Part shown: one piece after another, positions 36,723-48,420 of the stretch
How positions within the stretch are numbered: position 1 is the stretch's first letter
Layout: every line of letters starts with the position of its first letter
Assembly (NCBI RefSeq): GCF_003576645.1
Contig: NC_044920.1
Location: 5,974,597 to 6,038,596 of the forward strand
Direction: 5' to 3'
Source: Ipomoea triloba
Taxonomy: Eukaryota > Streptophyta > Magnoliopsida > Solanales > Convolvulaceae
DNA: 64,000 nt
Translations under genes and position numbers: made by a program
The notes under the pieces: generated by a model
What the model was told of the DNA's origin: nothing
Databases searched by the model: none
The model's input: only the letters and a program-made list of their open reading frames with translations

Positions 36723-36882
36723 AAAAGAGTAAGCTACGCTCTAACATTTCCTATAAATTGGTGAGCTGAATATACACTAACCAAGTGAATCAAAGAGCCT
36801 GGCTTCTACTTCTTTAAACGCCATTTGCATACTTATCTTGCAACAGATATATATACATATATATGAATATATAGAGAGAGAG
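36723..36882 (+). promoter_or_regulatory. Core promoter / 5' UTR of NLR gene B
   Basis: Matches the gene A upstream block in mirror image. CTATAAAT at 36751-36758, about 125 bases before the ATG, is a plausible TATA box. An (AT)n/GA-rich tract immediately precedes the ATG. The paralogous block is bounded upstream by a poly-A run (about 36711-36726) and a MITE, so the distal promoter differs completely from gene A. Confidence 0.62.
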
Positions 36883-37570
36883 ATGGCTCATGTTGCTGTA
36901 GCTTCCCTTTTGAGAACCATTGAGCTCGAATTCTTTCAATCTCAACCGCGCCCACTTCCACAACATCAGAAGCAAATCATCACCGATTGTACGGACCTCA
37001 TCGAATCTCTCCGTGAAAATCTCCGATTTGTGCAATCCTCTCTGGAGGAATTGCAGGGGTTGGACGCCAAGGGCCGTGAAAAACTGCCGCGAGATTTGGG
37101 GGCAAAACTCAGAGATTTTGCCCTCAAGGCGGAAGACGACATCGAATCCGAATTATCGCACATTTATCTCGCCGAACCTGTTCCCGGCGAACTCGTTCTG
37201 TCGTCGGAGGAGCCACAGCCTCCGTCTCCGGCCACTCTTCATCAAGTCCTGCAACGAGCAGTAGATGAAATTGATCGCATCAAGGAAGACTTGACAAGTA
37301 TCAAAGATAAAATCGACTATGGGGCGGCGCAATCTCATGCCTCCGAACCTGCATCCGATGAACCACCGGAGGAATCTCATGCCTCCGAACCTGCATCCGA
37401 TGAACCACCGGAGGAATCTCATGCCTCCGAACCTGCATCCGATGAACCACTGGAGGAAATAATGGTAGGAAAAAGCGATGAGCTGGATGCGATGAAGGAA
37501 CTGCTGATTTCTGTAAGCACACCCAACAGCAAGCTAGAAGTTGTCGCAGTTCATGGCATGGGCGGAATAG
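36883..37570 (+). CDS. NLR gene B, exon 1 (coiled-coil domain and linker)
   Basis: Residues 1-229 plus one base. The N-terminal Rx-type coiled coil runs roughly from residue 1 to 140. It is followed by an acidic linker with three 14-residue repeats (SHASEPASDEPPEE) at about residues 151-192, then the NB-ARC start (EIMVGKSDEL) and GMGGIG. The start at 36883 is preferred over an in-frame ATG at 36838 because gene A shares only the later start and the extra 15 residues (QQIYIHIYEY..) are translated 5' UTR. Donor G|GTAATT, phase 1. As in gene A, the intron splits the P-loop. This is a CNL immune receptor; homodimer or oligomer formation through the coiled coil is family knowledge, not seen here. 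Confidence 0.93.
37333..37458 (+). repeat. In-frame 42-bp minisatellite in exon 1 (3 copies)
   Basis: Units start at 37333, 37375 and 37417. The first two are identical and the third has one C-to-T change (PPEE to PLEE). Each adds 14 residues, so the frame is kept. Gene A has one shortened unit at the same place. Confidence 0.95.
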
Positions 37571-37757
37571 GTAATTAATTAATTATTAGGAGAATTACAC
37601 TTTTTGTTTTTGTCTAAGTTATAGGATAATTGTAGAATTTTTCTTATCATTAGCATTACTTTTTTCATCCTCTTGTATTTCGTTCCTAAGTTATATTAAG
37701 TAATTTCATCACTAATGTTTTATTAGTAAAATGATAAAAAGTGTAATGATAACTTGG

Positions 37758-38185
37758 GAGTAAATTACCAAAAATGGTCCCTCAACTATGTTAATTTCAC
37801 CAATTTAGTTCTACTCATATTGATTTTGCTAATTTCCTCTTTCGACTATTTTTTTTTATAACTATTTTGGTTATCCGGCGACTTAGAGAGTATACGTCTA
37901 GGTATGATTAGGACCAAATTAGTGAAATCAATATAGTCAAAGGACCAAATTGGTAAAATTAATATAGTTAAGGGACCAAGTAAATTACTAAAATGATGAC
38001 TATATTGATTTCACCAATTTGGTCTCTCTCATACTCGGGACGTATATCGTCCAAGTCACCAGAGGATCAAAGTGGTTAAAAAAAAGATAGTCGAAGGAGA
38101 AAATTAACCAAATCAATATGATTATATGAATAGGACCAAATTGGTGAAATCAATATAGTCGAGGGACAATTTTAATAATTTACTC
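37758..38185. mobile_element. Foldback MITE in the gene B intron
   Basis: Ends GAGTAAATTACCAAAAATGG and the complement ..TAATTTACTC. The arms pair over most of the length, with GGGACCA/TGGTCCC words and ..CACCAATTT.. in both. No target duplication is evident. Not seen in the gene A intron. Confidence 0.65.
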
Positions 38186-38427
38186 ATTTAGTCATTTGGA
38201 GACAAAATGTGCGACAATAATTTAGGAACGAATATCTTATAAACGGCAATACTTTTGTTGTGCGTGAACAATATGTGCCATATTTAGCATAATCCTGTTC
38301 ATAAACGGCAAAAATTTGTAGAACTTTTATTTTATTATTTTTTATTTTGTTCTTAGTCTTTTTTATAATTCTTTTTGTATCTGTTTTGTTTTTAAATATT
38401 TACATATTTGTTAAATATTTAAACTTA

Positions 38428-38700
38428 CTAGTATTTTGTAAAGCGCGATGCGCGAAAATTTATGCCCAATTAAAACATTAATAAATATAAATAATTAAAA
38501 TTTATAATTTGAATTATATATACACAAATAATATATGTATTTATACACACATATATGATTTATTATTCATATAAATTTAATTAAAATATAATCAACCATT
38601 AAATTAATTATATAATGATTTGAATAAAATGATAATTAAAAATAGGAAAAAGATATGATAGATATATGTGTATGTTAATAAAGATGGAGTTAAAAAGTAA
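38428..38700 (-). mobile_element. Helitron 3' end (partial)
   Basis: The minus strand gives hairpin GCGC-ATC-GCGC then TTTACAAAATACTAG|T with host A/T, like the other two Helitrons in the window. The far (5') end was not found, so the right limit is arbitrary. Confidence 0.55.
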
Positions 38701-38879
38701 CGGTTTATAACGGTGTAAGGGTAATTTTGTATAACAAGAATATAGTAGGAACAATTTTTTCTAATAACATTGAAGTGTACAACATTTAAAATAAAATGTA
38801 TATATTTATTAGTATACAAAAAGAGAGACATAAATCAATGATATAACCTTGATTGAAACTTATTATATTTTTAGAAATT

Positions 38880-39130
38880 GTACTTCATCTGTTCCATTTT
38901 ATCTGTCCTACTTACTATTCATTGGTCAAACCAACTCTTTCTTCTTTGTTTATTTTCTTTATTATTTTTTTAAATTTATTTTTAATTTTTTTGTATTTAA
39001 TAGTACTTTTAGTATAATTTCTAAATATATAAATTTTTTATATTAATACTAAACTTCATATTATGAAAATTTGAATTAAAAATAACGTCAGTCAAGTCTC
39101 GTTAACCGAACCAAACACTAAGATGAAATA
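38880..39130. mobile_element. Stowaway-like repeat in the gene B intron
   Basis: TTCATCTGTTCCATTTTATC.. ATTGGTCAAACCAACTC.. resembles the interior of the two Stowaway-like copies in the arms, in reverse orientation to the left copy. The terminal repeats are eroded. Confidence 0.5.
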
Positions 39131-40328
39131 TCTCATTAAGAATGTTTAATAAATTATATTATTTGAAATGTTTAATAAATTATATTATTTGAAATATCTC
39201 ATTAAGATGTTTAAAAAAATTAATATTGAATATAATTAATTAAAAAATAAATTACATAAAACAAAATTAAAGTTATAATTTATTAAATTACAACAACTAT
39301 ATATTGTCTATATGTTATATTAAAATAATAAAAGTATTATTATAAATTTTTAATTTATGAGAATATAAATTATTTTAGTATAGGAATAAAATTTGGGATA
39401 AATGAGTTGGAGATGAAAAAAAAAATTGTTGTAAGAATATGTTGAAAATATTTTTTGAGTGTAAAATTTAGTGTAGAATTTGGTGTTTTGTGTTATAAAT
39501 GGCCTAAGGAGTGATCGAATAAGTGTTACATTTTTAGTATGAACTTAATCTGTATCATAGCTCATTCTGCAAATAGAAAATAATAATTTAATGATAAGTG
39601 TAGTCAAAAATCAAATTTAATGATGTCAATAATTAATACTTAGTATTATTTTATGAGTTAGAAATATAAATACAAATGATCTTAATGCCTAATATTAGTA
39701 TATTTTATATAAGAGCTATATTTTCTAGGTGTTGCTTTCTCATTTATATGTTCTTTGTGTACTTGTTGAGTTGTTCTACTTATTGGTGGGTCCAAACTTT
39801 GGCCAAAATTTTAAATTTTATTCTATCAGTAATAAGTTGTATTTTATAGTATGAAATTCATATATAATTATTACAATACCTATCATAAGTAATGGTTTAT
39901 TTTTAATTGAAGTTGATATTAATTTTTTTACAATAAGTATTACAATTTTTTTCTTAAGTAACATTGCACATATATGTATTACAATATTTATATTAAGTTA
40001 GGCGGCTGGCCGGCTGGGCCATTTAGGCGCTGACCGCCTAGTCGACCAATTAACTATTATTATTTTTTAAATGACTATTTCGCTCAAAACGATAACGATA
40101 TCGTTTTGAGCGAAATAACACTAAATTGTTCAAATCCTATATGTTTTTAGGTTAATATTTAATATTTTAATATTAACTATTAAACTATTAAATAGTTTAT
40201 AATTATTAGTCTTAAAAATTAAAAAAAAATTTAAGTAACATGGGGCACCGCTTAAGCACCCTAGGGCGGAGGAGTGCCTAGCCATTTTTTTAACCACAGA
40301 TTACAAATTGATTTTATTTGAGCTGCAG

Positions 40329-42446
40329 GCAAAACAGTGTTAGCTAAAAGCATTTATGAAGATAAATCAATCAAGGATCACTTTGACAAATGTGCATGGG
40401 TTGTGATATCACAACATCACAATAAGGAACAAATGCTTTCGCGTCTTCTCAAATCACTGGTCCAAGAGCAACCGCAGTATGATTCAGATGACATAGAACA
40501 TCAGATCTACCATCTTCTGAAGCGTAGCAGGTATCTAATTGTGATGGATGATGTGTGGAGCATTGATGCTTGGAATGATGTGCAGCGTTGCTTTCCAAAT
40601 GATAATAATGGAAGTCGAGTATTATTGACAACTCGCCTGAAATATGTGGCCCAGGCTGCAGCAACTACTGACAACCCCAATAACTGTTACCGGATGCGTT
40701 TCTTTAACTCAGAGGAGAGTTGGGATTTGTTTAATAAGAAGAAGTTTTTGGTAGAAATTTCAAACCAGGTGGAGTTTGAGATGATTGGAAAAAAAGTTGT
40801 TGAGAAATGTTATGGATTACCTCTGGCAGTAGATGTTGCAGCAGGGCTCTTTTCCAAACTAGCAACGCTAGAAGAATGGAAGAACGTCGAGAAGGCTATA
40901 GATTCTCTGGAGAGAAAACCTATTGCTGAACGTTGCGCAGATATACTGGCTTTGAGCTACAACCATTTGCCTCACTACCTGAAATCCTGCTTTTTGTATT
41001 TTGGATTTTTCCCAAAAAACTATCCTCTCATTGCGAAGAAACTTGTCAAGTTTTGGATTGTTGAAGGATTTGTGAAGGAAGGGGAGGATGAAATAGTAGT
41101 GGGCGAAAAGCATTTACATGAACTCATAGACAGAAATCTAGTTCTTGTGGGGGACAGAAAAAGTTCATATGGAACAATTGGAACATGTATGGTCCATGAT
41201 CTGCTCCATGACTTGTCCATAAGAGAAGCTCAAAAAGAGAATCTTCTGTATGTGGTTGGTGACAGAGAAATGGCTTCTTCTCGCCAACGTTGGATAACAG
41301 CACGGAAAGAGAGTTACAGTGATCCTTCTCTTTATGCTCGTTTCAGAAACTGTCGTTCCTTTATCTATTTTGAGGAAGATAAAGAAGCAATAAAACTAAT
41401 GAAACGTGGTGTTTTTAAACAAACACTTGGATCAAGGAAACACATCTCGGATCTTCTAAAAGTGTCTTCGAAGCTAAAGCTGCTAAGAGTACTGGAGATG
41501 TCTTCATTTGAATGCATACACGAGCTGGACAGTCTAAGCAATTGGATTGCAGATCTTGTTCATTTGCGCCACCTTTCTCTCATCATTGGCTTTCCTCTAA
41601 CCAATTTCCCTATATCAAAAGCTAGAAATCTACATAGCCTTAGGCTTTCAGCTGGTTATCAGGGTATGAAAGATCCATTCCCACCCTTCATTCTTGATGA
41701 GTTGCCACAACTAAGATACCTTAAATGTTGGCCTAGTTGTGAGCTATTTCCTCCCACGTTTGTCCATGAAAACTTGCACAGTGTTTCGTCAATAAGCCCG
41801 GTTCAGTGCTTGCAGGAAGTCTTTGCCAAGATTCCAAAGTTGAGGAAACTAAGCATTACAGGTGAAAGATTTTATTTCATACTGTATGGTGAGAACCTTG
41901 CCTTTCTTCCTCAGCTCGAGTCACTAAGCATTGATTTTCAAGGTTTTAATGCTTTTCAAACGATTCATACACCTACCAGTTCTGTTGATAATATAGCTTC
42001 TTTGCATGGCCTTAAGAAGTTGAAGCTTATGTGTACTGAGATCTCGTGGAAGGATGTGAATCTTCTTACAAAGTTGCCTAAGCTCGAGGTACTCAAACTC
42101 ATTTTTCAAGCATGTGTAGGAAGAGAGTGGAAGTTGGAGGATGAGGAGGAAGAATATGTTTTCTGTTCATTGAAGTATTTGTTCATTGATTACTCTAGTC
42201 TTGTGGAATGGGAAGCTACATATGTGAATTTTCCAATACTAGAGCGCCTACTCCTTTCGAGGTGTTTTAACTTGAAAGAGATTCCGAGTGACTTTGAAGG
42301 CATTACCACACTACAGTTGATTGAAATAATGGGTTGTCTCTCTTCGGTTGAGGATTCTGCCCGGGAAATTGAGGAAGGGCAACGCGACTCTGGAAATGAC
42401 ATGATACAAGTGGTGGTTCACAAAATGCCTTCTAATATTGATGCAG
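40329..42446 (+). CDS. NLR gene B, exon 2 (NB-ARC and LRR)
   Basis: Residues 230-935. Motifs with approximate protein positions: P-loop lysine/threonine 231-232; RNBS-A FDKCAWVVISQ (about 249); kinase-2 YLIVMDDVWS (298-307); RNBS-B GSRVLLTTR (324-332); GLPLA (392-396); RNBS-D CFLYFGFFPKNYP (about 450-462); an MHD-type VHD (518-520) in MVHDLLHDLS; then degenerate LRRs from about residue 600, with LRVLEM, LRHLSLI, LHSLRLS, LRKLSI, LEVLKL and LERLLLS blocks. There are no stops. NB-ARC binds ADP/ATP and switches the receptor; the LRR normally provides recognition or autoinhibition. The kinase-2 M in place of the common L/V (gene A has LLDDVW) is a small oddity. Close to R1/RPP13-like CNLs by style. 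Confidence 0.95.
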
Positions 42447-42545
42447 GTCTCTCTCTCTCTCTCATTTAGTTTCATAAGGTTGCACTCTCTTATTGTATTG
42501 TTGATTACTTGTATTTTCCCTTCTTAACAAAACTGTTGATGTCAG

Positions 42546-42598
42546 AAATCTCTGATCCTAATGAAGAAGGACCATCCAGAGAAGAAGAAGATTCTTAA
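42546..42598 (+). CDS. NLR gene B, exon 3 (C-terminal tail)
   Basis: A probable short last exon. Donor G|GTCTCT after 42446 and acceptor TTGATGTCAG ending at 42545 join in phase 1 and add an acidic tail (EISDPNEEGPSREEEDS), giving 952 residues. If the intron is not removed, translation instead ends after GLSLSLI at 42469. The acidic E/D-rich tail is a more typical NLR ending than the low-complexity alternative, so splicing is preferred. Confidence 0.65.
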
Positions 42599-43897
42599 TT
42601 AAGCTCTTTGTTATATGTTGGAGGCAAACTTAATAAGGCAAGTGGTATTGTATATAAATACTAGTTTGTGTTAGTTATTTTATATAATTTTGTTTTTCAA
42701 CTTAAATCCAGATGCTGAAGGAAGTGTTTGCTTATATGGTGGATGCATTGATTGGCTTTCATGCATGTTCAAAGGCTTCATGAGCTAGCATATATGGTGT
42801 GTAATATATTACAGGGGTAACTGTATCTGTCTGTTTCTATAATTTGTATATTTATTCCTAGAGTGGTGAATAATGGAAACTCACATTGACATGTGTTTTT
42901 CCACTTAGCTTGCTTGGTTTTGTTTGGTAAGTAATAATGGTGAGATGGTGTGGTTCAAGTTGTATGTATGAGTATATATGTATTATGATATTATGAAGTG
43001 GAATATCTGTGAGTGCAATGGCTGTGGTTTTTTATTGACATTTGGGACTTGGATTTCAAATGAGAAGTCAATTTTTCAAATTTATGTTTTAATATAGCAT
43101 TAATGTCACTATTGGTTGCAAATTATTCTATGGACGCAAGGTGGCCCGGGTTCAAAATACACAATTTATATACTTAATGTTCATAATTTATATACTGAAT
43201 GTTCATAATTTACATACCTTGCAAGGTTGACCGATTTCGTCGCTAATCACTTTAACGACGAAAATTTTTGTCGCTATTTTCACGTTTTTTGTAGTGGCAA
43301 TTTACATTATGAATGTTCACAATTTGAATTGTAAGCATTCAGTATGTAAATTGTGATGAGGTTTTCATGTTATCACAGTTCCTCGTCATAATTTTGAAAT
43401 TGACTGCTTAAATTTTTTTGAGAATTAATTTCTTTTTCTTTTTGGGGTCAGTGTTGGTCATTCATTACCATTTCTATCCAATTGGAGTTAAGACCTCGGG
43501 TAGAATTGTAATATCCATTTCATTATTTTTTTTGGTACTACTGACTCTGTTACAATGTAATATTCATTTCACTATTCTTTTAGTCCTAACTAGTAATTTA
43601 TCTATGTAATATATGAAGACAAAAATTAAAAATTTTTAAATAAATCAAAACTTAAATGCATTTTATTATTTAAATTGAAACATTTGTATATTACACTTTA
43701 GATATTTAAAAATATAAATATACGAACTAATATTTTAATTCCCAGTTGTTTTGGAACATGCAATCGTGATAGTAAATTTTTGCATATACATATTTCAAAT
43801 CTATACACACTTACCAAAAATGTGACTATTTCAGGAGACAGATTTGTATTAATGCATTATCTATGTATTGCTGAAAAACTTTTATATACTTTCAATT
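42599..43897. other. Gene B 3' flank
   Basis: Probably includes the 3' UTR; no polyadenylation site can be fixed. No gene. Repeated TTCATAATTTATATACTGAATG words occur at about 43170-43220, and a CACTA-type end is described separately. Confidence 0.5.
43225..43303 (-). mobile_element. CACTA-type terminus fragment
   Basis: On the minus strand it begins CACTACAAAAAACGTGAAAA, then has repeated GCGACGAAA/TTTCGTCG words, as in non-autonomous CACTA element ends. Only one end is visible. Confidence 0.5.
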
Positions 43898-43902
43898 GTT
43901 TC

Positions 43903-44175
43903 TGTTATAAGTATATATTAATATGGACATTATATTGTAACGGACGTAACGGTCCAGTAATTAAGTATGTCATTATTGTATGTATTCATTGTTGTACTGT
44001 ATATATAGTTCTCATATGTTGTAATAGAGGTCTAATGATTAGATGAATAAGAATATTCTCCCATTCTTCTTGTCTCAATTCTCTTTTGTTGTTATAGTAG
44101 CTTATACATTTCCTGCAAATTTACCATCCACCGGTTAAGAGCTAAAGGCCAACAGGCACAACAAATCTTTTCCAA
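43903..44175 (+). repeat. 5' LTR of element 2
   Basis: About 273 bp; matches the 3' LTR up to TTTTCCAA, then diverges to GTGAACGG instead of ending CA. It contains an inverted TGTAACGGACGTAACGGTCC block. Confidence 0.85.
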
Positions 44176-44589
44176 GTGAACGGTACAAATTTCATATTTT
44201 TCGAATAGGCAATTTTTTATAATTGCTAAACTACGCATTTCGTATATGTTCTTGTATATGCAATTCTTAGGGCTTTAATTGCCTAAACTATACTATTTGC
44301 TTCAAATTGCATATTTACTTGATCTGTATCTCTTTACATATTCTGGTAGTAAATGTATGCTGAGATTTATATGTGATTATGCACGTTTTTTTTCAGGCAT
44401 GTATGCTATTCATATGTTTTCTACAGCAAGCAGTAAGAAAATAGGGCATATCCTGGACTAACAAGATAACAGCAAACATTCGGAGTTGCGTCATTTTTTT
44501 AGTATATATAATTGTTTTTATATATACATATGTATATATTCACAGAAATTTTCTGCATATCAAATATCAAATACATTTGTTTTGATTGA

Positions 44590-45370
44590 TACTCGCTAAA
44601 AAATAAAAATTCGAATCAAAACCTGTTCGCCGTTTTTTTTTGGACTCTGGGTTGGTGTTGATGGCCGGTGACGATGGCGTGCATGGCGGCGAATGCGATC
44701 GGAGATGCGACGGATTCTCTGCACTCTGTCCGATCTGCGGCGGCTCAGCACGGCTATGGCGGCGAGTGGCGGTGGTCGACGCTCCGCGACGGCGCTGGAT
44801 TTCCGGCGAGTGGCTGTGGTCAACGCTCTGGGGCGGCGCAGATAATGGTGAAGTCGGCCAATTTCCCTCCGGCCTCTTTTATCGTTTTGGTGAAGTCGGC
44901 CAATTTCCCTCCGGCCTCTTTTATCGTTTTTTTTTGGACTGCGTTTTTCCCCTTTCCGATTTTTCAATTTTCCCGATCGTCTCTCTCACTTTTTCTCCGT
45001 TGATCTTGAATCGAACGGCAAGTAGGCAACCAACCCTCCGGCAGAGGGCCGCCCGGCGTGTCAGCGGCGGTAGTTTACGACGATTGGCGACTCATGTCCG
45101 GTCTGATCGGCGATGGGTATGGTGGTGTTGGCTCCGGCTTATCTGCTTCGCGTCTCTCCCACTCCCTCGCGTTTTTTTTTTACTGGCTACTAGGTTTCTT
45201 TTGCAGACATTTGCATATGTTCATATGCTTTCTTGGGCCGGGTTTGGCCCATTTTTTGGCCAAAACCTGGTCCATTTTCAAATTAACTACAAGTTATGCC
45301 TATTTTGTTGATATCTTTTCAATGGGCCAATTTTATTTTTTTTTTTGTGGTGAAGAAGATAAGCATTCTT
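44590..45370. other. GC-rich block in element 2
   Basis: A GC-rich segment near the 5' end of the interior, with open frames up to 223 codons (44640-45311). The reading is low complexity (G, R, W rich), interrupted by T-runs, and resembles no family I know. The position mirrors the GC-rich island of element 1 (17570-18190), so I treat it as an element leader, not a gene. Confidence 0.55.
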
Positions 45371-48300
45371 AATGGGCCGGAACTTGAATATGGGTCACGA
45401 TCCATTATTTAAAAGAATTTTTTTTTCTTTTAAGTTCCTTCTCCTATTTTTATTTGGGCTTACCTATTTTTCAAATGTTGGGCTATCTGATTTTGGTTAC
45501 GAGAATCATTGATTTGGTTTCAAAATGCCATTCAAATAGTTCTTTGAATTTATTATTTATGCTCCTAAATTAAATTGCTAGTTTGTGCAATTTATTTGGC
45601 TGACATGATTTTATGAGTTCATATGCATATTCTGTCATATTTGCATAATATATAATTTCTTTATGCAAATAATAAGTGGACTCTAGTTTTTAGCCAGCCA
45701 TAGTATATAGATTTTTTTGAAAGATCTAGATCTTGGTTGTTATCTCCAAAATATGAATTTACCAATCTTATTTTGGACAGGAGCATGTTTTTAACATAAG
45801 CCCTTGAAATTGGTATTTATCTCAATCCCATATCCTGTCGATAGTGCTATAAAAATTCCTGAAGGATTGCTTTTGACTACAAATATCATTGGTCTTTTCT
45901 AAGTCACAATTTGGCTGATTTAACTTTAGATTTCAAGGTTTTCAGTCGGTAACTGACTTAATCAGCTATACACAATTGTGTCCCAAACTTAAGTTATTCA
46001 ATTAGTTGAGGACAACTTCATATAACTTTTAGCCCAACAGCAAAGTATGTTTCACGTGTGGATATAAAAGGCACTGTTCACGTGTGTGCCACACCCCGAA
46101 GCGTCTTGCTGAAACCTAAGCGAGCAGCTCAATGTTGAACTCGACCAAGTTGCTTTGCCTGAAGCAAATGCTCTTGTTTGGTCATATTGATGATATAAAT
46201 ACCTTATCATCTATATCTATCCTAGAAGTGATAGGCTTTTCTTCTATACATTACAATAGTAATTCTATTGCAAGATGTTCAATATTTTGATCAAGTGCTT
46301 GCTCTATGTTAAGTTGATGATCACTATCCCTCAAAGGTGATAGTTCATCCCAATATGAATGATCATCAGTAAGATCATTTTGGTAATAAATAGATGCATC
46401 TTTTCAACTATATTCTCTCGATGTTTTATACATCTGAGTCAAACCACATTATCCACATCATCTTATACGACATTCATTGCTTTAATTTTCTTAAAGCTAT
46501 TTTGGCACTCTTAAGAAATCATACCATACTTATGAGTATCATTTAGTTTGTCAAAATGTCGTGATAAGACCCAACCAGGTATTGATGATTTTGGGGACAT
46601 CATACTTGATATATTTTCAAATCTAGCTCACTGCATATCAGTATCANGGCGGCGCAGATAATGGTGAAGTCGGCCAATTTCCCTCCGGCCTCTTTTATCG
46701 TTTTTTTTTGGACTGCGTTTTTCCCCTTTCCGATTTTTCAATTTTCCCGATCGTCTCTCTCACTTTTTCTCCGTTGATCTTGAATCGAACGGCAAGTAGG
46801 CAACCAACCCTCCGGCAGAGGGCCGCCCGGCGTGTCAGCGGCGGTAGTTTACGACGATTGGCGACTCATGTCCGGTCTGATCGGCGATGGGTATGGTGGT
46901 GTTGGCTCCGGCTTATCTGCTTCGCGTCTCTCCCACTCCCTCGCGTTTTTTTTTTACTGGCTACTAGGTTTCTTTTGCAGACATTTGCATATGTTCATAT
47001 GCTTTCTTGGGCCGGGTTTGGCCCATTTTTTGGCCAAAACCTGGTCCATTTTCAAATTAACTACAAGTTATGCCTATTTTGTTGATATCTTTTCAATGGG
47101 CCAATTTTATTTTTTTTTTTGTGGTGAAGAAGATAAGCATTCTTAATGGGCCGGAACTTGAATATGGGTCACGATCCATTATTTAAAAGAATTTTTTTTT
47201 CTTTTAAGTTCCTTCTCCTATTTTTATTTGGGCTTACCTATTTTTCAAATGTTGGGCTATCTGATTTTGGTTACGAGAATCATTGATTTGGTTTCAAAAT
47301 GCCATTCAAATAGTTCTTTGAATTTATTATTTATGCTCCTAAATTAAATTGCTAGTTTGTGCAATTTATTTGGCTGACATGATTTTATGAGTTCATATGC
47401 ATATTCTGTCATATTTGCATAATATATAATTTCTTTATGCAAATAATAAGTGGACTCTAGTTTTTAGCCAGCCATAGTATATAGATTTTTTTGAAAGATC
47501 TAGATCTTGGTTGTTATCTCCAAAATATGAATTTACCAATCTTATTTTGGACAGGAGCATGTTTTTAACATAAGCCCTTGAAATTGGTATTTATCTCAAT
47601 CCCATATCCTGTCGATAGTGCTATAAAAATTCCTGAAGGATTGCTTTTGACTACAAATATCATTGGTCTTTTCTAAGTCACAATTTGGCTGATTTAACTT
47701 TAGATTTCAAGGTTTTCAGTCGGTAACTGACTTAATCAGCTATACACAATTGTGTCCCAAACTTAAGTTATTCAATTAGTTGAGGACAACTTCATATAAC
47801 TTTTAGCCCAACAGCAAAGTATGTTTCACGTGTGGATATAAAAGGCACTGTTCACGTGTGTGCCACACCCCGAAGCGTCTTGCTGAAACCTAAGCGAGCA
47901 GCTCAATGTTGAACTCGACCAAGTTGCTTTGCCTGAAGCAAATGCTCTTGTTTGGTCATATTGATGATATAAATACCTTATCATCTATATCTATCCTAGA
48001 AGTGATAGGCTTTTCTTCTATACATTACAATAGTAATTCTATTGCAAGATGTTCAATATTTTGATCAAGTGCTTGCTCTATGTTAAGTTGATGATCACTA
48101 TCCCTCAAAGGTGATAGTTCATCCCAATATGAATGATCATCAGTAAGATCATTTTGGTAATAAATAGATGCATCTTTTCAACTATATTCTCTCGATGTTT
48201 TATACATCTGAGTCAAACCACATTATCCACATCATCTTATACGACATTCATTGCTTTAATTTTCTTAAAGCTATTTTGGCACTCTTAAGAAATCATACCA

Positions 48301-48420
48301 TACTTATGAGTATCATTTAGTTTGTCAAAATGTCGTGATAAGACCCAACCAGGTATTGATGATTTTGGGGACATCATACTTGATATATTTTCAAATCTAG
48401 CTCACTGCATATCAGTATCA
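44832..48420. repeat. 1.8-kb tandem copy split by a single N
   Basis: 44832-46646 (1,815 bp) and 46648-48420 (1,773 bp) are the same sequence on either side of N46647. They differ by exactly one 42-bp unit: the first has GGTGAAGTCGGCCAATTTCC.. twice (44847/44889), the second once. Likely unmerged contig ends or two haplotypes. Confidence 0.85.

Larger units (their letters stand above)
37571..40328 (+). other. Intron 1 of NLR gene B (2,758 bp)
   Basis: GT..CTGCAG, phase 1. It holds a foldback MITE (37758-38185), a Helitron 3' terminus (38428 onward), a Stowaway-like element (about 38880-39130), a 26-bp tandem duplication near 39145-39196 and AT-rich sequence. Blocks at about 38260-38320 and 39120-39570 match the gene A intron. 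Confidence 0.85.

Noticed and set aside
36838..36882. Upstream in-frame ATG as the start of NLR gene B
   Set aside because: The extra residues translate an (AT)n tract and are not conserved in gene A, which shares only the ATG at the MAHVAV start.
1..42598. Sensor/helper NLR pair sharing a bidirectional promoter
   Set aside because: The two genes are recent close paralogues without an integrated decoy domain, and their ATGs are 32.6 kb apart; the head-to-head layout is explained by inverted duplication.
44640..45311. 223-codon open frame as a host gene
   Set aside because: Low-complexity translation, T-runs, location inside LTR element 2, and a repeat copy created at N46647; no recognisable domain.
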